Below are positions 36,902 to 45,901 of a DNA stretch of 64,000 nt, piece after piece. The position numbers and the translations under genes are program-made. Under the pieces are notes generated by a model that did no database searches, was not told the origin of the DNA, and was given only the letters and a program-made list of their open reading frames with translations. How positions within the stretch are numbered: position 1 is the stretch's first letter; each line of letters opens with the position of its first letter. Location: contig CP016211.1 of the NCBI GenBank assembly GCA_001931535.1, forward strand, positions 6,493,573 through 6,557,572, in the 5' to 3' direction. The stretch is from Minicystis rosea (lineage in GTDB: Bacteria; Myxococcota_A; Polyangia; Polyangiales; Polyangiaceae).

Positions 36902-38542
36902 CTACGCGAGCCCCAGGGCCTTCAGCACCTGATTGCCGGCGCGGGTGCCTTCGCTGGCGCCGCCCTCCATGAAGCCTTGGAAGTCGATCGAGGTGTGCTC
37001 ACCGGCGAAGTAGATGTTGCCCTGCTTCTTCTTCTCGTAGCCGGCGAAGGCTTGATATTGCCCCTTTCGCCAATACGAATACGAGCACTGGAAGTTCGGG
37101 TCGAGGTGTGGAATCGAGCTCGTGGCCTTGCCGTTCCAGTACGGGGCGAGGCCCGGATACACCGGCGCGACCTGGGTGAGGAACCGCAGCGCGTCCTTGA
37201 CCACGTCGTTGTTGACCGCGGTGGTGAAAGCCACCTTGGTCTTCATGCCGAGCGTCGTGTCGCCGCCCGTGTAGTCGTTGAGGATGCCGCTCGTGCCGGG
37301 TTGGCCGCGGGTGACCTCCCACGTGGTCTGATAGCCGGTGTCCGCGTAGGTCGCGCCGCTGCTCACGCCGGGCCAGGGGCCGGGCTGATTCCACTTCCGC
37401 TGGGAGAATTGGAGTTGGAGCTTGCCATTCTTGCCGCGACCGAGCTGCTGAATGGCCTGCTCCTTTTTGGCGTCGAAGCCCGCGTCCGCGTAATTGAGGT
37501 TGCGCAGCACCGCGAAGGGCAAGGTGAGGATCACGTGATCCGCGACGACGGTCTTGGTCCCCGTGGCCGTAGAGAACGTGAGGGTCACCGTGCCGCTCGG
37601 GTTCTTGGCGATGGCCAGCATGCGGTGGCCCGTCTGCACCGCGGTGCCGAGGCCGAGGTGATTGGCGATGGCCACGGGGAGCTGCTGATTGCCACCCTCG
37701 ATGTGGAAGCGCTCGTCCGACTCGCCGTAGATGGCCAAACCGCTGCTGTTCGGCTGATAGGCGAGGAGGTAGAGGATGCTGAGGGCGCTCTGATCGGTGG
37801 TCTCGGCGCCGTATTCGATGTTGTAGGCGACGTCGAGGAGCTGCCCGAGCGGCGAGCCGTGGCCTCCGGGGACGCGGCTCTCGATCCAATCGTAGACGCT
37901 CATGTTGTCGAGCGCGCGGCCGGCGGCGGTGCTCGAATCCCATGTGGTCGGGTAGTCGGCGGCTTGAAGGTCGGCGTCGAGCACGGCGGAGAGGGCCGCG
38001 AAATCGAGGTCGGCTTCGGCCTTCGGATAATAGCAGCCGTCGAAGTAATACACGTCCTCCGCGCCGTTCGGCTCGGCCTTGAGGAGGTTTTTGACACTGA
38101 GGTTGAAGCGCTTGGCGAGCTGCCGAATCGTCTTGTGGCCGGTGTCGATGAGCTCACCGCACCACTCGCTGCCCTGGCCGTCGTTCCAATAGGTCGTGTT
38201 GGAGAACATGCGCCCGCCGATGCGCCCCGAGGCTTCGTATACAGTGGAGGCGACGCCGGCGTCGGCGAGCGTGAGCGCCGCCGAGAGCCCCGCGATGCCA
38301 CCGCCGACGATGGCGATCCGCGGCTGACCGGCCGCACTCGCGGAGCGGATGCCGGGCAGCGTCACCGCCGCCGTCGCCGCGCCGGCCCCGACGAGGAAGC
38401 GACGGCGCGACAAGGCCTGTCGCCTCTCGGCCGCACGGGCCCGCTCTTCCGCGAGCGCTGAAACGGGTAGGCCGCGCTGCCGAGCGAGGCGATGATCACG
38501 GGCCATCTGAACGAGGGAGCGGAGCAACGGTGTTCGCGCCAT
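36902..38542 (-). CDS. Tat-exported flavin amine oxidase/FAD oxidoreductase
   Basis: The product is 546 residues. A long basic N-terminus leads to a twin-arginine signal (SRRRFLVGAGAATAAV, residues 45-60), so the protein is exported folded with FAD. The Rossmann FAD motif is IAIVGGGIAGLSAAL, followed by EASGRIGGRM, the GG doublet region typical of monoamine oxidases. The C-terminal FAD-binding region is IYFAGEHTSIDFQGFMEGG. It should oxidise an amine or amino acid in the periplasm; the substrate is open. GGAGG six bases before the ATG supports the start at 38542. Confidence 0.9.
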   Translation of the reverse strand: MARTPLLRSLVQMARDHRLARQRGLPVSALAEERARAAERRQALSRRRFLVGAGAATAAVTLPGIRSASAAGQPRIAIVGGGIAGLSAALTLADAGVASTVYEASGRIGGRMFSNTTYWNDGQGSEWCGELIDTGHKTIRQLAKRFNLSVKNLLKAEPNGAEDVYYFDGCYYPKAEADLDFAALSAVLDADLQAADYPTTWDSSTAAGRALDNMSVYDWIESRVPGGHGSPLGQLLDVAYNIEYGAETTDQSALSILYLLAYQPNSSGLAIYGESDERFHIEGGNQQLPVAIANHLGLGTAVQTGHRMLAIAKNPSGTVTLTFSTATGTKTVVADHVILTLPFAVLRNLNYADAGFDAKKEQAIQQLGRGKNGKLQLQFSQRKWNQPGPWPGVSSGATYADTGYQTTWEVTRGQPGTSGILNDYTGGDTTLGMKTKVAFTTAVNNDVVKDALRFLTQVAPVYPGLAPYWNGKATSSIPHLDPNFQCSYSYWRKGQYQAFAGYEKKKQGNIYFAGEHTSIDFQGFMEGGASEGTRAGNQVLKALGLA

Positions 38543-38848
38543 TCGTGACCTCCAAAGCGCCAGCGCCCGGATCGCACGACAAGCGATCACCGAGCGTCAC
38601 GCGCCGGAGACGGTAACTCGGATCACGACGGCGGTGGGGAGGATTCAGGGTGGATGAGCGCGAAAGGAACGTCCTGACGCATGAATCAGTGCGTCGTTGT
38701 CCGCCTCCGCCCGAGCAACGTCGGAAGAAAAGGTCGACGTCAGGCCCGAAGCGGCGCGATCGTCGAGCGGGCCTGGGTGGTTCGGGGTACGGGAGGCGAA
38801 AGCGAGCTTTGCTCGTTGGAGGGAGAGGGCGCGAGCCCTCTCCCGGGA
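38543..38848. other. Intergenic region with repeat-type hairpins
   Basis: About 306 bases upstream of the amine oxidase gene and downstream of the receptor gene. From about 38730 to 38851 it carries one copy of a dispersed 3'-end cassette, described separately; the rest contains the promoter of the oxidase gene and no recognisable gene. Confidence 0.5.
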
Positions 38849-38851
38849 CTA
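38732..38851 (-). repeat. Dispersed 3'-end cassette, copy 1
   Basis: The stretch shares with 57404-57523 the blocks AGGCCCGAAGCGGCGCGA, GGGTGGTTCG and GGGCGCGAGCCCT, and ends in CCCGGGACTA, whose last three bases are the complement of a TAG stop codon in both places. The hairpin next to the gene is GGGAGAGGGC-GCGA-GCCCTCTCCC (38821-38844); in the other copy both arms change together (GGGAAAGGGC/GCCCTTTCCC). A second smaller hairpin has the loop TTT. It probably acts as a terminator that travels as a unit. Confidence 0.65.
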
Positions 38852-41770
38852 AGGATACGTGACTTTGATGTCGGCCAAGAAGGTACGGCCGTTCTGCGGC
38901 ATGGTGCGGCTCAGATACGTATCCGCGACGGGGTATGAATAGCGGGAGTCGGCCACGTTGTAGACGCCGAGCACGTATTGAACGCCGAAGCGCTTGATGT
39001 TGCCGGAGAGCGTCACGTCCGCGACGACGGCGGTGGGCGTGGTTTCGGTGCTGTCGGCGCTGATGCGGCGGGGGGCCTCGAGCGTGATGCGGGTGGCGAG
39101 CGAGGCGATGTCGGGCAGGAGCGGCACCACGCCGCGCATCGAGGCGAGGTGTTGGGGGGCGTTCACGAGCGGGGTTTTGGTGGCGTCGAGGAAGCGGGCG
39201 TGTTGATAACCATACATGGCCGACACCATCCACCCTTGGCGCCACTCACGGCGAATCTCGACGTCGCCGCCGGCGGTGAGCGCGGGATCGGGGCTGTTGG
39301 CATATCGGATCGTGTCGGAGCCTGCTTTGTCGGGCACCGAGGTGATGATGTTTTGCACGTAGCCGACGTGGCCGGCGGCGAGCGCCACCCAGTTCTCCAG
39401 GAAGCGCTGCGAATACTCGATCTCGCCCTGATAGATGGTCTCGGGGCCGAGGGCGAGCTTGCGATTGGGCTGGTTGCCGGGCGCCTGGGTGACGCCGTCG
39501 GTGTAGAACTGCTCGTAGATGCTGGGCGCGCGGAACGCGCGGCCGCCCATGATCTTGAGGGCGCCGCCCTTCGTCGGCTTGAAGATGATGGCGCCGCGGG
39601 GCACGGGGACGGCGCCGAAGGTGGTGTAGACGTCCATGCGGAAGCCGGCGGAGAGGTGTAGCCACGTGGTGGGCGAAGCCTCGCCGAGGATGTAGCCGGC
39701 GCCGAAGCCGTATTGCTTCTTGAGATCGATGTACGGACTCTCGTTGGGATAGCTGCCCTCGATGGAGGCTTGGACGTGGGCCTGGCCCTCGCCGCCGATC
39801 GTGAAGCGAAGCTGCTTGATCGGCGAGAACACGACGCGCGCCTCGCCGCCGAACCAGGTGCCGTAATAGTTCTCGGTGGAGAGATCGTCGGCGCTCTTCC
39901 CGTTCGCGTAGCTGCCCCCGAAGACGTAGCGGTTGGCGTGGGCGCGGGTGAAGATCTGGACGTTCTCCGAGACCTTCGGCTCGAAGCGGACCTCGAGGAG
40001 ATAACGGCGATCGAGCCACGAGGTGCGGTGATCGTTGAACTGCGATTGGAAGACGCCGACCGGGATTTGCTGATCGCGCGAGGTGAAGAACCATTGCACG
40101 GTGAGCGGGCCGGCCCAGAAGCGGCCCGCGGTGCTCCCGCTCCGGAAATGGTCGACGTTGTTGGCCGTCTGCGTGACGGTGCCGCGGCCGGGATCGATGA
40201 GCGGAATGGCGACGTCGACACCGTCCGAGCGCGCGCCCGAGACGCTGGCCCAGATACCGACCTTGGGCGTGAAGTTGTAATGGAAGCCGGCGCGGCCGCG
40301 GGCCACGGCGTTGTCGTAGGTGCCGGCGCCGACATGCACGCTCGACGGCTCGTCCTTGGCGCGGGGCACGAGGTTGACGACGCCCGAGAAGGCGCCCGTG
40401 CCGTAAAGCAACGACCCCGGGCCGCGCACGATCTCGATGCGATCCACGTCGTGGAGATCGGGGCGGGCGTCGGAGCCGATGTACGAGCTGGAGAGGATGT
40501 TGTCGTTGAGCGAGGCGCCGTCGGAGAGGACGAGGAGGCGATTGCCATAGTCGTTCGGCTCGCCGAGGCCGCGGACGCCGGCCGAGTAATAGGCACGATC
40601 GTTGGAGATGTAGATGCCGCGCGTGCCGCGCAGCGCCTCCGCGATGGTGGGGTAACCGAAGGCACGCAGCTCCTGCCCGTCGATGACGGTGACGGAGCTC
40701 GGCGCGTCCTCGATGCTCTCTTCGTAGCGCGAGACCGCGGACACTTGGCGGAGCGGGGTGAGCTCCAGGTTGAGCAGCTCGGCCTGCTGGCCGGTCTTGA
40801 CCTCGATGTCGCGCTCCACCGGCGCATAGCCACGCAGCGCCACGCGCACGTGACGTTTGCCCACGGCGACGTTCTGGATGACGGCGGGCGTGAAGCCCAT
40901 GGGCTTGCCGTCGATTTCGACGACGGCGTCGCGCTCGTCGGCGCTCACCACGAGCGAGCCGGTGAGCGGGGCCAAGGAGACCGTCGTCTTCACCGTCTGG
41001 CGGGCGACGACGTTGACCTGGCGCGGTACGGCCTGGAACCCTTCACGTGTAAAGTAAATCAGGTGGCGGCCCGGAGGGGCCTCGAAGCTGCACGGCGCCT
41101 TGCAGATGGCGGGCGCGTGCTCGTCGTCGAGGTGGACCGTGGCGCCGCCCTCGCCCTCGACGGCGACCTCGATGGTGCCGACGATGCGCGTGAGCTTGAG
41201 GGGCACGACGATCTGCGATCCGGCCTTGATCTCGATGGGCGCGGAGGTGGCGGGCTCGTGCCCGTCGAGCTCGGCGATGACGCGGTACTTGCCCTCGGCG
41301 AGGGCGAGCGCGCGCGGGGCTTTGCCGCGCGAGCCGAGATCCTTGCGATCGATGTAGATGGTCGCGCCCGGGGGATCGCTCTCGACCTTGAGGAGCGCGA
41401 CGTACGGGGTGACGCGCGCGAGGCCCGCTTGGATGTTCTGGATCTGCTGAGGGCGATCTTCTTCCTCGAGCGCGTCGGTGAAATAGCGGTGGGCGTCGGC
41501 CCAACGCTTCATCTGCTCGTAGGTGCGGGCGATGTTGAAGACGACGTTGCGGTTCGGGACGAGCCGATTCGAAATGAAGAAGTGCTCGAGCGCGCCGCGA
41601 AAGTCGCCCTTTTGATAGCTCTCGGCGCCGATCTGGAAATGCAGCTCGGCCTCGTCGGCGAGGCCGCCGGCGCGCGCTTCGGGTGCGGCGAACGGAGCGG
41701 CCGCGACGACGAGCGCGAGCAACGAGATTGCGAGGCGGCGCGGGGCGGAGATCGATCGCGGCATGGTCAT
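38849..41770 (-). CDS. TonB-dependent receptor with N-terminal TPR and PEGA modules
   Basis: The product is 973 residues. After a signal peptide (to about 34) come a TPR-like helical region (38-112), a PEGA domain (125-193), a second PEGA-like domain (198-267) and a third (271-337). The TonB-receptor plug (about 350-465; DAPSSVTVIDGQELRAFG, VDRIEIVRGPGSLLYGTGAF) and a 22-strand barrel to the C-terminus follow. The barrel lacks the usual terminal aromatic residue and ends VTYP. Receptors of this class import siderophores, vitamins or glycans; no ligand can be assigned. The TPR-PEGA front could contact peptidoglycan or a partner. The start may be 41770 or 41764. Confidence 0.85.
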   Translation of the reverse strand: MTMPRSISAPRRLAISLLALVVAAAPFAAPEARAGGLADEAELHFQIGAESYQKGDFRGALEHFFISNRLVPNRNVVFNIARTYEQMKRWADAHRYFTDALEEEDRPQQIQNIQAGLARVTPYVALLKVESDPPGATIYIDRKDLGSRGKAPRALALAEGKYRVIAELDGHEPATSAPIEIKAGSQIVVPLKLTRIVGTIEVAVEGEGGATVHLDDEHAPAICKAPCSFEAPPGRHLIYFTREGFQAVPRQVNVVARQTVKTTVSLAPLTGSLVVSADERDAVVEIDGKPMGFTPAVIQNVAVGKRHVRVALRGYAPVERDIEVKTGQQAELLNLELTPLRQVSAVSRYEESIEDAPSSVTVIDGQELRAFGYPTIAEALRGTRGIYISNDRAYYSAGVRGLGEPNDYGNRLLVLSDGASLNDNILSSSYIGSDARPDLHDVDRIEIVRGPGSLLYGTGAFSGVVNLVPRAKDEPSSVHVGAGTYDNAVARGRAGFHYNFTPKVGIWASVSGARSDGVDVAIPLIDPGRGTVTQTANNVDHFRSGSTAGRFWAGPLTVQWFFTSRDQQIPVGVFQSQFNDHRTSWLDRRYLLEVRFEPKVSENVQIFTRAHANRYVFGGSYANGKSADDLSTENYYGTWFGGEARVVFSPIKQLRFTIGGEGQAHVQASIEGSYPNESPYIDLKKQYGFGAGYILGEASPTTWLHLSAGFRMDVYTTFGAVPVPRGAIIFKPTKGGALKIMGGRAFRAPSIYEQFYTDGVTQAPGNQPNRKLALGPETIYQGEIEYSQRFLENWVALAAGHVGYVQNIITSVPDKAGSDTIRYANSPDPALTAGGDVEIRREWRQGWMVSAMYGYQHARFLDATKTPLVNAPQHLASMRGVVPLLPDIASLATRITLEAPRRISADSTETTPTAVVADVTLSGNIKRFGVQYVLGVYNVADSRYSYPVADTYLSRTMPQNGRTFLADIKVTYP

Positions 41771-41921
41771 AGGGTGGATTGCTAGAGGGGAGCAAAATCC
41801 GCGCGGAACGGGAAGAGCGAACCGCGGCGCAAAGGCGATGGAACGACGTCGAGACGCGGAGCGGATCGAGGCTCGGCGCGCGACGGTGGACGACCGCGCG
41901 CTGCGAATCCGAATGTGGATG

Positions 41922-41951
41922 CGGGCCCTCTGCGCGAAGCGCGAGGGCCCG
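41922..41951 (-). terminator. Hairpin after the PEGA-tailed kinase gene
   Basis: CGGGCCCTC pairs with GAGGGCCCG, with an inner GCGC/GCGC stem around GAA and one bulged T. It ends six bases from the stop codon at 41957 on the minus strand. No T-tract follows. Confidence 0.6.
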
Positions 41952-41956
41952 TGGTG

Positions 41957-43681
41957 TCAGCGAGCCATGTTGATGTCGCCGGGAGGCGCGGCCGGCGGCT
42001 TGGCCGGCGCTTGCGGAGGCGGCGGCGCGACGCGCGGCGGCGGCGTCGCCTTGGCCGGCTTCGTGTCGGCCGTCGCCGTGGCCGTGGGCTTCGCGTCGGC
42101 GGCCCTCGCCGCGGGCACGAGGGGCACCACCAGCTTGACGTTCTCCTTCACCGGCTCCTGCGCGAGCGCATAAGGCATGTAGCCTTCGAGCGAGACGACG
42201 AGGTGGCGTGTGCCGGCCGCAGGATCGAGGGGCACGTCGAGCGGCGTCTTTCCGAGGACGGCGGCGCCGTCGGTCACGGTCGCGCCCGGGGGCGACGATT
42301 CGATACGCAGCGTCCGCGTCGACGGCGCGGCTTCCACGGTGGCCGACGTCGAGGCAGCGGGCTTGGCTGCATCGGACGAGCCGCGCGAGAGGAAGACGCC
42401 CACGCCGAGGGCCGCGCCCACGGCGACGGCGGCGAGGGCCATCATCACGACACGGCCTCGGCCCGAAGGCTGCGCACCGACTTCAGCGGTGTTGACCGTG
42501 AGCGACGATGGAGAGGGCCGATTCGCGCCGGTGCCCGTCGAAGGCTCGGTGGCAGGCGCGGCCGGTGCCTCGCGGCGCGTCGCCATCGAGAGCGACTCCG
42601 TCGATGGGGAGTCGATCACCGGGAGGCGCGAGCGACGGCTGACGCCCGTCCCCAAAGCCCCGCGCCCATCGGTCGTGGGCTCGTCGAGGGTGCGCGAGCC
42701 GGCGTGGTGGGCCTCGACGAGCTGCTTGATCTTGAGCCGCTCGGACTCGAAGGCCTTGTCGATCATGCGACCGACGTCGCGCAACGTGCCCTTGCCGCCG
42801 AGCTCGCCGATGGCGTCTTCGAGATCGGTCGCCATGTCGGCGGCCGTCGCGTAACGCAGGTCCCGATTCTGCGCGAGCGCCTTGGAGCAGATCTGCTCGA
42901 GGCGCTCGGGCACGTCGGGGACCACCGATTTCACCGGCGGGAGATCACCGCTGACGATCCGCTGGAGCGCGGCCACGTCGGGCACGCCCTTGAACATGCG
43001 GCGGCCGGTCAACATCTCCCAAAGGATCATCCCGCACGAGAAGATGTCGGCGCGGCGATCGACCTTCTCCCCCATCGCCTGCTCGGGGGCCATGTAGCCG
43101 ATCTTGCCTTTGAGCACGCCGGTGCGCGTCTCCGACGAGGAGCTGAGCGCCTTGGCGATGCCGAAGTCGACGATCTTCACCTGCCCCGCGTACGTGACGA
43201 ACACGTTGTGCGGGGACATGTCGCGGTGCACGACCGCGAGCGGCGTACCATCGAAATCGAGGAGCTCGTGCGCGTGGTGCAAGCCGGCGAGCGTGTCGGC
43301 GAGGATGAGGAGCTGCTGCTGGAGCGTGAGCTTGTCGCCCTCGGACTTGGGGCCGAGCCGCGAGAGCACGCGGTTCAGCGGCTGGCCTTCGAGGTACTCC
43401 ATGGAGATGAAGTACCGCCCATCCTCCGCGCCGACCTCGTTGGTCTGGACGACGTTGGGATGATTGAGGCGGGCGGCGAGGCGGGCCTCGTCGAGGAACA
43501 TCGAGAGGAAGTCCGGATCCTCCGCGAATTGCGGGCGGATCTGCTTGATCACGATGAGCTTGTTGAACCCCGCCGGCCCCGAGGCCCGCGCGAGGAAAAC
43601 CTGCGCCATGCCCCCGTGTCCCAGCTCGGCGATGAGCTGGTATTTGCCCATCGCTCCAGTTGCCGAGTCGGTGACCGCCAT
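41957..43681 (-). CDS. Ser/Thr protein kinase with C-terminal PEGA domain
   Basis: The product is 574 residues. The kinase domain (about 14-290) is complete: GHGGMA loop (21-26), Lys46 (VIKQI), HRDMSPHN (152-159), DFG (172-174) and APEQ. A linker leads to a membrane span (about 410-430). The periplasmic part has one PEGA domain (456-522; LRIESSPPGATVTDG) and a Pro/Ala-rich tail. PEGA domains are thought to contact the cell surface or peptidoglycan, so the kinase may report on the envelope. It lies upstream of the TPR-PEGA receptor on the same strand. Confidence 0.92.
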   Translation of the reverse strand: MAVTDSATGAMGKYQLIAELGHGGMAQVFLARASGPAGFNKLIVIKQIRPQFAEDPDFLSMFLDEARLAARLNHPNVVQTNEVGAEDGRYFISMEYLEGQPLNRVLSRLGPKSEGDKLTLQQQLLILADTLAGLHHAHELLDFDGTPLAVVHRDMSPHNVFVTYAGQVKIVDFGIAKALSSSSETRTGVLKGKIGYMAPEQAMGEKVDRRADIFSCGMILWEMLTGRRMFKGVPDVAALQRIVSGDLPPVKSVVPDVPERLEQICSKALAQNRDLRYATAADMATDLEDAIGELGGKGTLRDVGRMIDKAFESERLKIKQLVEAHHAGSRTLDEPTTDGRGALGTGVSRRSRLPVIDSPSTESLSMATRREAPAAPATEPSTGTGANRPSPSSLTVNTAEVGAQPSGRGRVVMMALAAVAVGAALGVGVFLSRGSSDAAKPAASTSATVEAAPSTRTLRIESSPPGATVTDGAAVLGKTPLDVPLDPAAGTRHLVVSLEGYMPYALAQEPVKENVKLVVPLVPAARAADAKPTATATADTKPAKATPPPRVAPPPPQAPAKPPAAPPGDINMAR

Positions 43682-43871
43682 TCCTTCGCCTCTCCGCACC
43701 GGGCAACCCGTGGCCCGACACCGCGATGGTAGCGGTCCTTCCGCGCTCGATGCAACCGAACGGCTCTTCGCGAGATGGGTTGGTCCCCGCGTGCCCCCAT
43801 CCGTGACAGGGATCTCCCGACACGCTTGACACGGGTCACCGCGGCCGCTGTCGTGTGCTCAGGAGATTTTC

Positions 43872-44264
43872 ATGCAGAAGACCGTGAAGCACATCGTGGC
43901 GGCGCTCTTCGCCGCAGGCCTCTTCGTCGTGTTCGGTGGCGTCGGCCACGCGGACGTCACCTCGTGGCCGGGCGGTGATTGCCGCGCGCTCGCCAGCGGC
44001 GATCCGAGCTACTGTACGACCGACGACTGCAAAGGCATCGTCAAGCACGACGCCAGCTACTGCAAAACCGACGACTGCAAGGGCTGGGCGAAGGGCGACC
44101 CGAGCTACTGCAAGACCGACGATTGCAAGGGCATCGTCAAGCACGACAAGAGCTACTGCAAGACCGACTTCTGCAAGGGCGTCGCCAGCGGGGACCCGAG
44201 CTACTGCGGGAACAACGCGAGCTGCAAGGCGATCGTCAAGCACGACAAGAGCTATTGCAATTGA
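43872..44264 (+). CDS. Secreted Cys-pair repeat peptide (six 16-residue repeats)
   Basis: The product is 130 residues. A signal peptide (about 1-27) is followed by six tandem units of 16 residues (the fifth has 17), each with two Cys ten residues apart (Cys37/48, 53/64, 69/80, 85/96, 101/112, 118/129). Units alternate between a GDPSYC type (DCKGWAKGDPSYCKTD) and a KHDKSYC type (DCKGIVKHDKSYCKTD), giving three 32-residue super-repeats. Twelve Cys suggest six disulfides or metal binding after export. I recognise no family. AGGAG seven bases before the ATG is a good ribosome binding site. Confidence 0.7.
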   Translation: MQKTVKHIVAALFAAGLFVVFGGVGHADVTSWPGGDCRALASGDPSYCTTDDCKGIVKHDASYCKTDDCKGWAKGDPSYCKTDDCKGIVKHDKSYCKTDFCKGVASGDPSYCGNNASCKAIVKHDKSYCN

Positions 44265-44273
44265 GCCTCGGAG

Positions 44274-44313
44274 CGGGCTTGCGTCCTTCCTTTCCGAGGG
44301 CCAAGCCCGTTTC
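44274..44313 (+). terminator. Hairpin after the repeat peptide gene
   Basis: CGGGCTTG (44274-44281) pairs with CAAGCCCG (44302-44309) around a 20-base loop and is followed by TTTCG. It begins ten bases after the stop codon. Confidence 0.5.
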
Positions 44314-44368
44314 GTCGAGCCGCACGGGCCCGGCGTCAGGTTCTGATCCGCCCCAATCCGGAGGGCGC

Positions 44369-44374
44369 TACCAT
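44369..44374 (+). promoter_or_regulatory. -10 box TACCAT close to the start codon
   Basis: TACCAT lies six bases before the ATG at 44381 without a Shine-Dalgarno sequence, the same arrangement as at 3594 and 9834. Confidence 0.4.
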
Positions 44375-44380
44375 GCGCCC

Positions 44381-45391
44381 ATGCCGCGCGTGCGATCTCT
44401 CGCTCTGATCTGCGCCGCCCTCGCTGCCTGCGGGCCCACACCCATCGAGGTCGCGCCCATGCCGCCGGAGCCCCCTCCCCCACCACCGCCCGAGCCCGCG
44501 GTGGTGCGCGGGCCGGCGAAGGTGTTGCAAGTCGCGGGCGATCCCGAGCGCCATCGCCGTCTCGTCACCGTCGACGCACGCACGCCGCGCACACCCATCG
44601 GCCACTTCCTCGGCGGCACGCGCCTCCGCATTTCGGTGCTGGAGACCCGCTGGACCAACGATCCGGCCGGCCCCTTCGTCGACGCCTCGGGCCGCTCCGA
44701 TCAACGCTGTGGATCACCCGGGCACGCCTGCGTCGGCCGCGACGACGATCCGATGATGGGCCTCGTTCTCGTGTCGGTCCCCACTGCGGCATCCACGATC
44801 GCGCCCGAAGCAGCGTGTGCGCCGCGACATCGACTCTTCATTCCGCATGGCGTGGAGTTCGCCGTACCAGAAGACACCGAGCTCGCGCTCGCGCCAAACG
44901 GTTGGGCCGATGCCCTCTCCGACAACACGGGTGCTCTCCGCATCGACGTCGAAATTGCGAGCGGCGCGGGCGCACGCGCAAGCTCGCGGCGCCGTGTCGA
45001 GGTCGACGCCAAACATGCGAGCACCTCGCTCGGCCGCTTCCACGCCGGCGAGTACGTGCGCATCTCCATCGTTTCCGGCCGCTGGAGCCAAGGTCCGGGC
45101 GCGGCGCTCGTGGACGCATCCGGCGCCGCACGCGTGAAGTGCGCTTCCTCCGCTGGCCACACCTGCCTCGGCGGCGACGCCACCGCGCCGCTCATGGGCT
45201 TGATGCTCGTCGTCGGCCCGTGCAGCGCGTCGCCGGCGCAGCCTGCCATCGGCCGGCGGTTCATTCCTCATGGCATCGAGATGACGGTGATCCGCGAGAG
45301 CGATCTCTTCCTCGGCCCCAACGCCTGGGAAGACGGCTGCGCCAACAACGCAGGCGCAGCCGTGGTCGAGGTGGAGACGGATCGGCCTTAG
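44381..45391 (+). CDS. Lipoprotein with two tandem LecA (PA-IL)-like domains
   Basis: The product is 336 residues. The signal peptide ends in ALAAC (Cys17), followed by a Pro-rich stalk (26-40). Residues about 62-192 and 206-332 are two copies of one domain: both run from VTVDA/VEVDA through G(T/E)..RISV, a Cys pair spaced seven apart, MGLMLV, FIPHG(V/I)E and a final DNTGA/NNAGA strand. The plan resembles the galactose-binding lectin LecA of Pseudomonas. Sugar binding at the cell surface is therefore plausible but not proven; the calcium-site residues cannot be matched with certainty. The start is set by the signal peptide and -10 box. Confidence 0.65.
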   Translation: MPRVRSLALICAALAACGPTPIEVAPMPPEPPPPPPPEPAVVRGPAKVLQVAGDPERHRRLVTVDARTPRTPIGHFLGGTRLRISVLETRWTNDPAGPFVDASGRSDQRCGSPGHACVGRDDDPMMGLVLVSVPTAASTIAPEAACAPRHRLFIPHGVEFAVPEDTELALAPNGWADALSDNTGALRIDVEIASGAGARASSRRRVEVDAKHASTSLGRFHAGEYVRISIVSGRWSQGPGAALVDASGAARVKCASSAGHTCLGGDATAPLMGLMLVVGPCSASPAQPAIGRRFIPHGIEMTVIRESDLFLGPNAWEDGCANNAGAAVVEVETDRP

Positions 45392-45901
45392 CGACGATGC
45401 AGCGCAGAATGGGAATCACCGCTGCGTGCACATGCCCTGCGTGGATGTTCGAATACGGAAGCTCGGAACCTTGTCCGACTCCACCATTCGACTCGCCACG
45501 AGCCGAGCGCTCAGGGCGAGACACAATAGAGCATGAACGACTGCGTCACCCGCGTGCAAGCGTGAGCGCAATCCCGCTTGGGCTACGGAGGAGGCCACTT
45601 TGGCACTCTTCGAGGGTGGATTGAGGGTCGCTGGCCTCCCCCTCGGACTTCTGCGGCACGCAGACGCCCACGTTGCTCCCTGCTCACGATGCCAGAAGCA
45701 ACCGTGTTTGACGTGGAGCGCGTGAGCTTGGGGCCGCGGAGCGTGCAAAAAATCGATACCGCTCGACAAGGCCGAGCCGGCGTATCGATCCATGATTGTG
45801 CAGCGCGGCAGAGCGGCCTGAAGCGGTGCAATCGGTGAGCCGGGCGATCGTCGAAAAGAGGATGTGTGCCCACGAACCGAGTTGGGCTATCGTTCTCCTC
45901 G
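45392..45901. other. Intergenic stretch without a supported gene
   Basis: About 510 bases. Minus-strand frames here lack start signals and any recognised family. A -10-like TATCGT (45888-45893) lies eight bases before the next ATG. Nothing else stands out. Confidence 0.4.

Noticed and set aside
44336..45271. Overlapping open frames on both strands across the LecA-like gene
   Set aside because: Arg/Pro-rich compositions typical of shadow frames; only the plus-strand frame has a lipobox and an internal duplication.
45416..45793. Minus-strand frame of 125 residues
   Set aside because: No ribosome binding site, no recognisable family, and composition like neighbouring non-coding frames.
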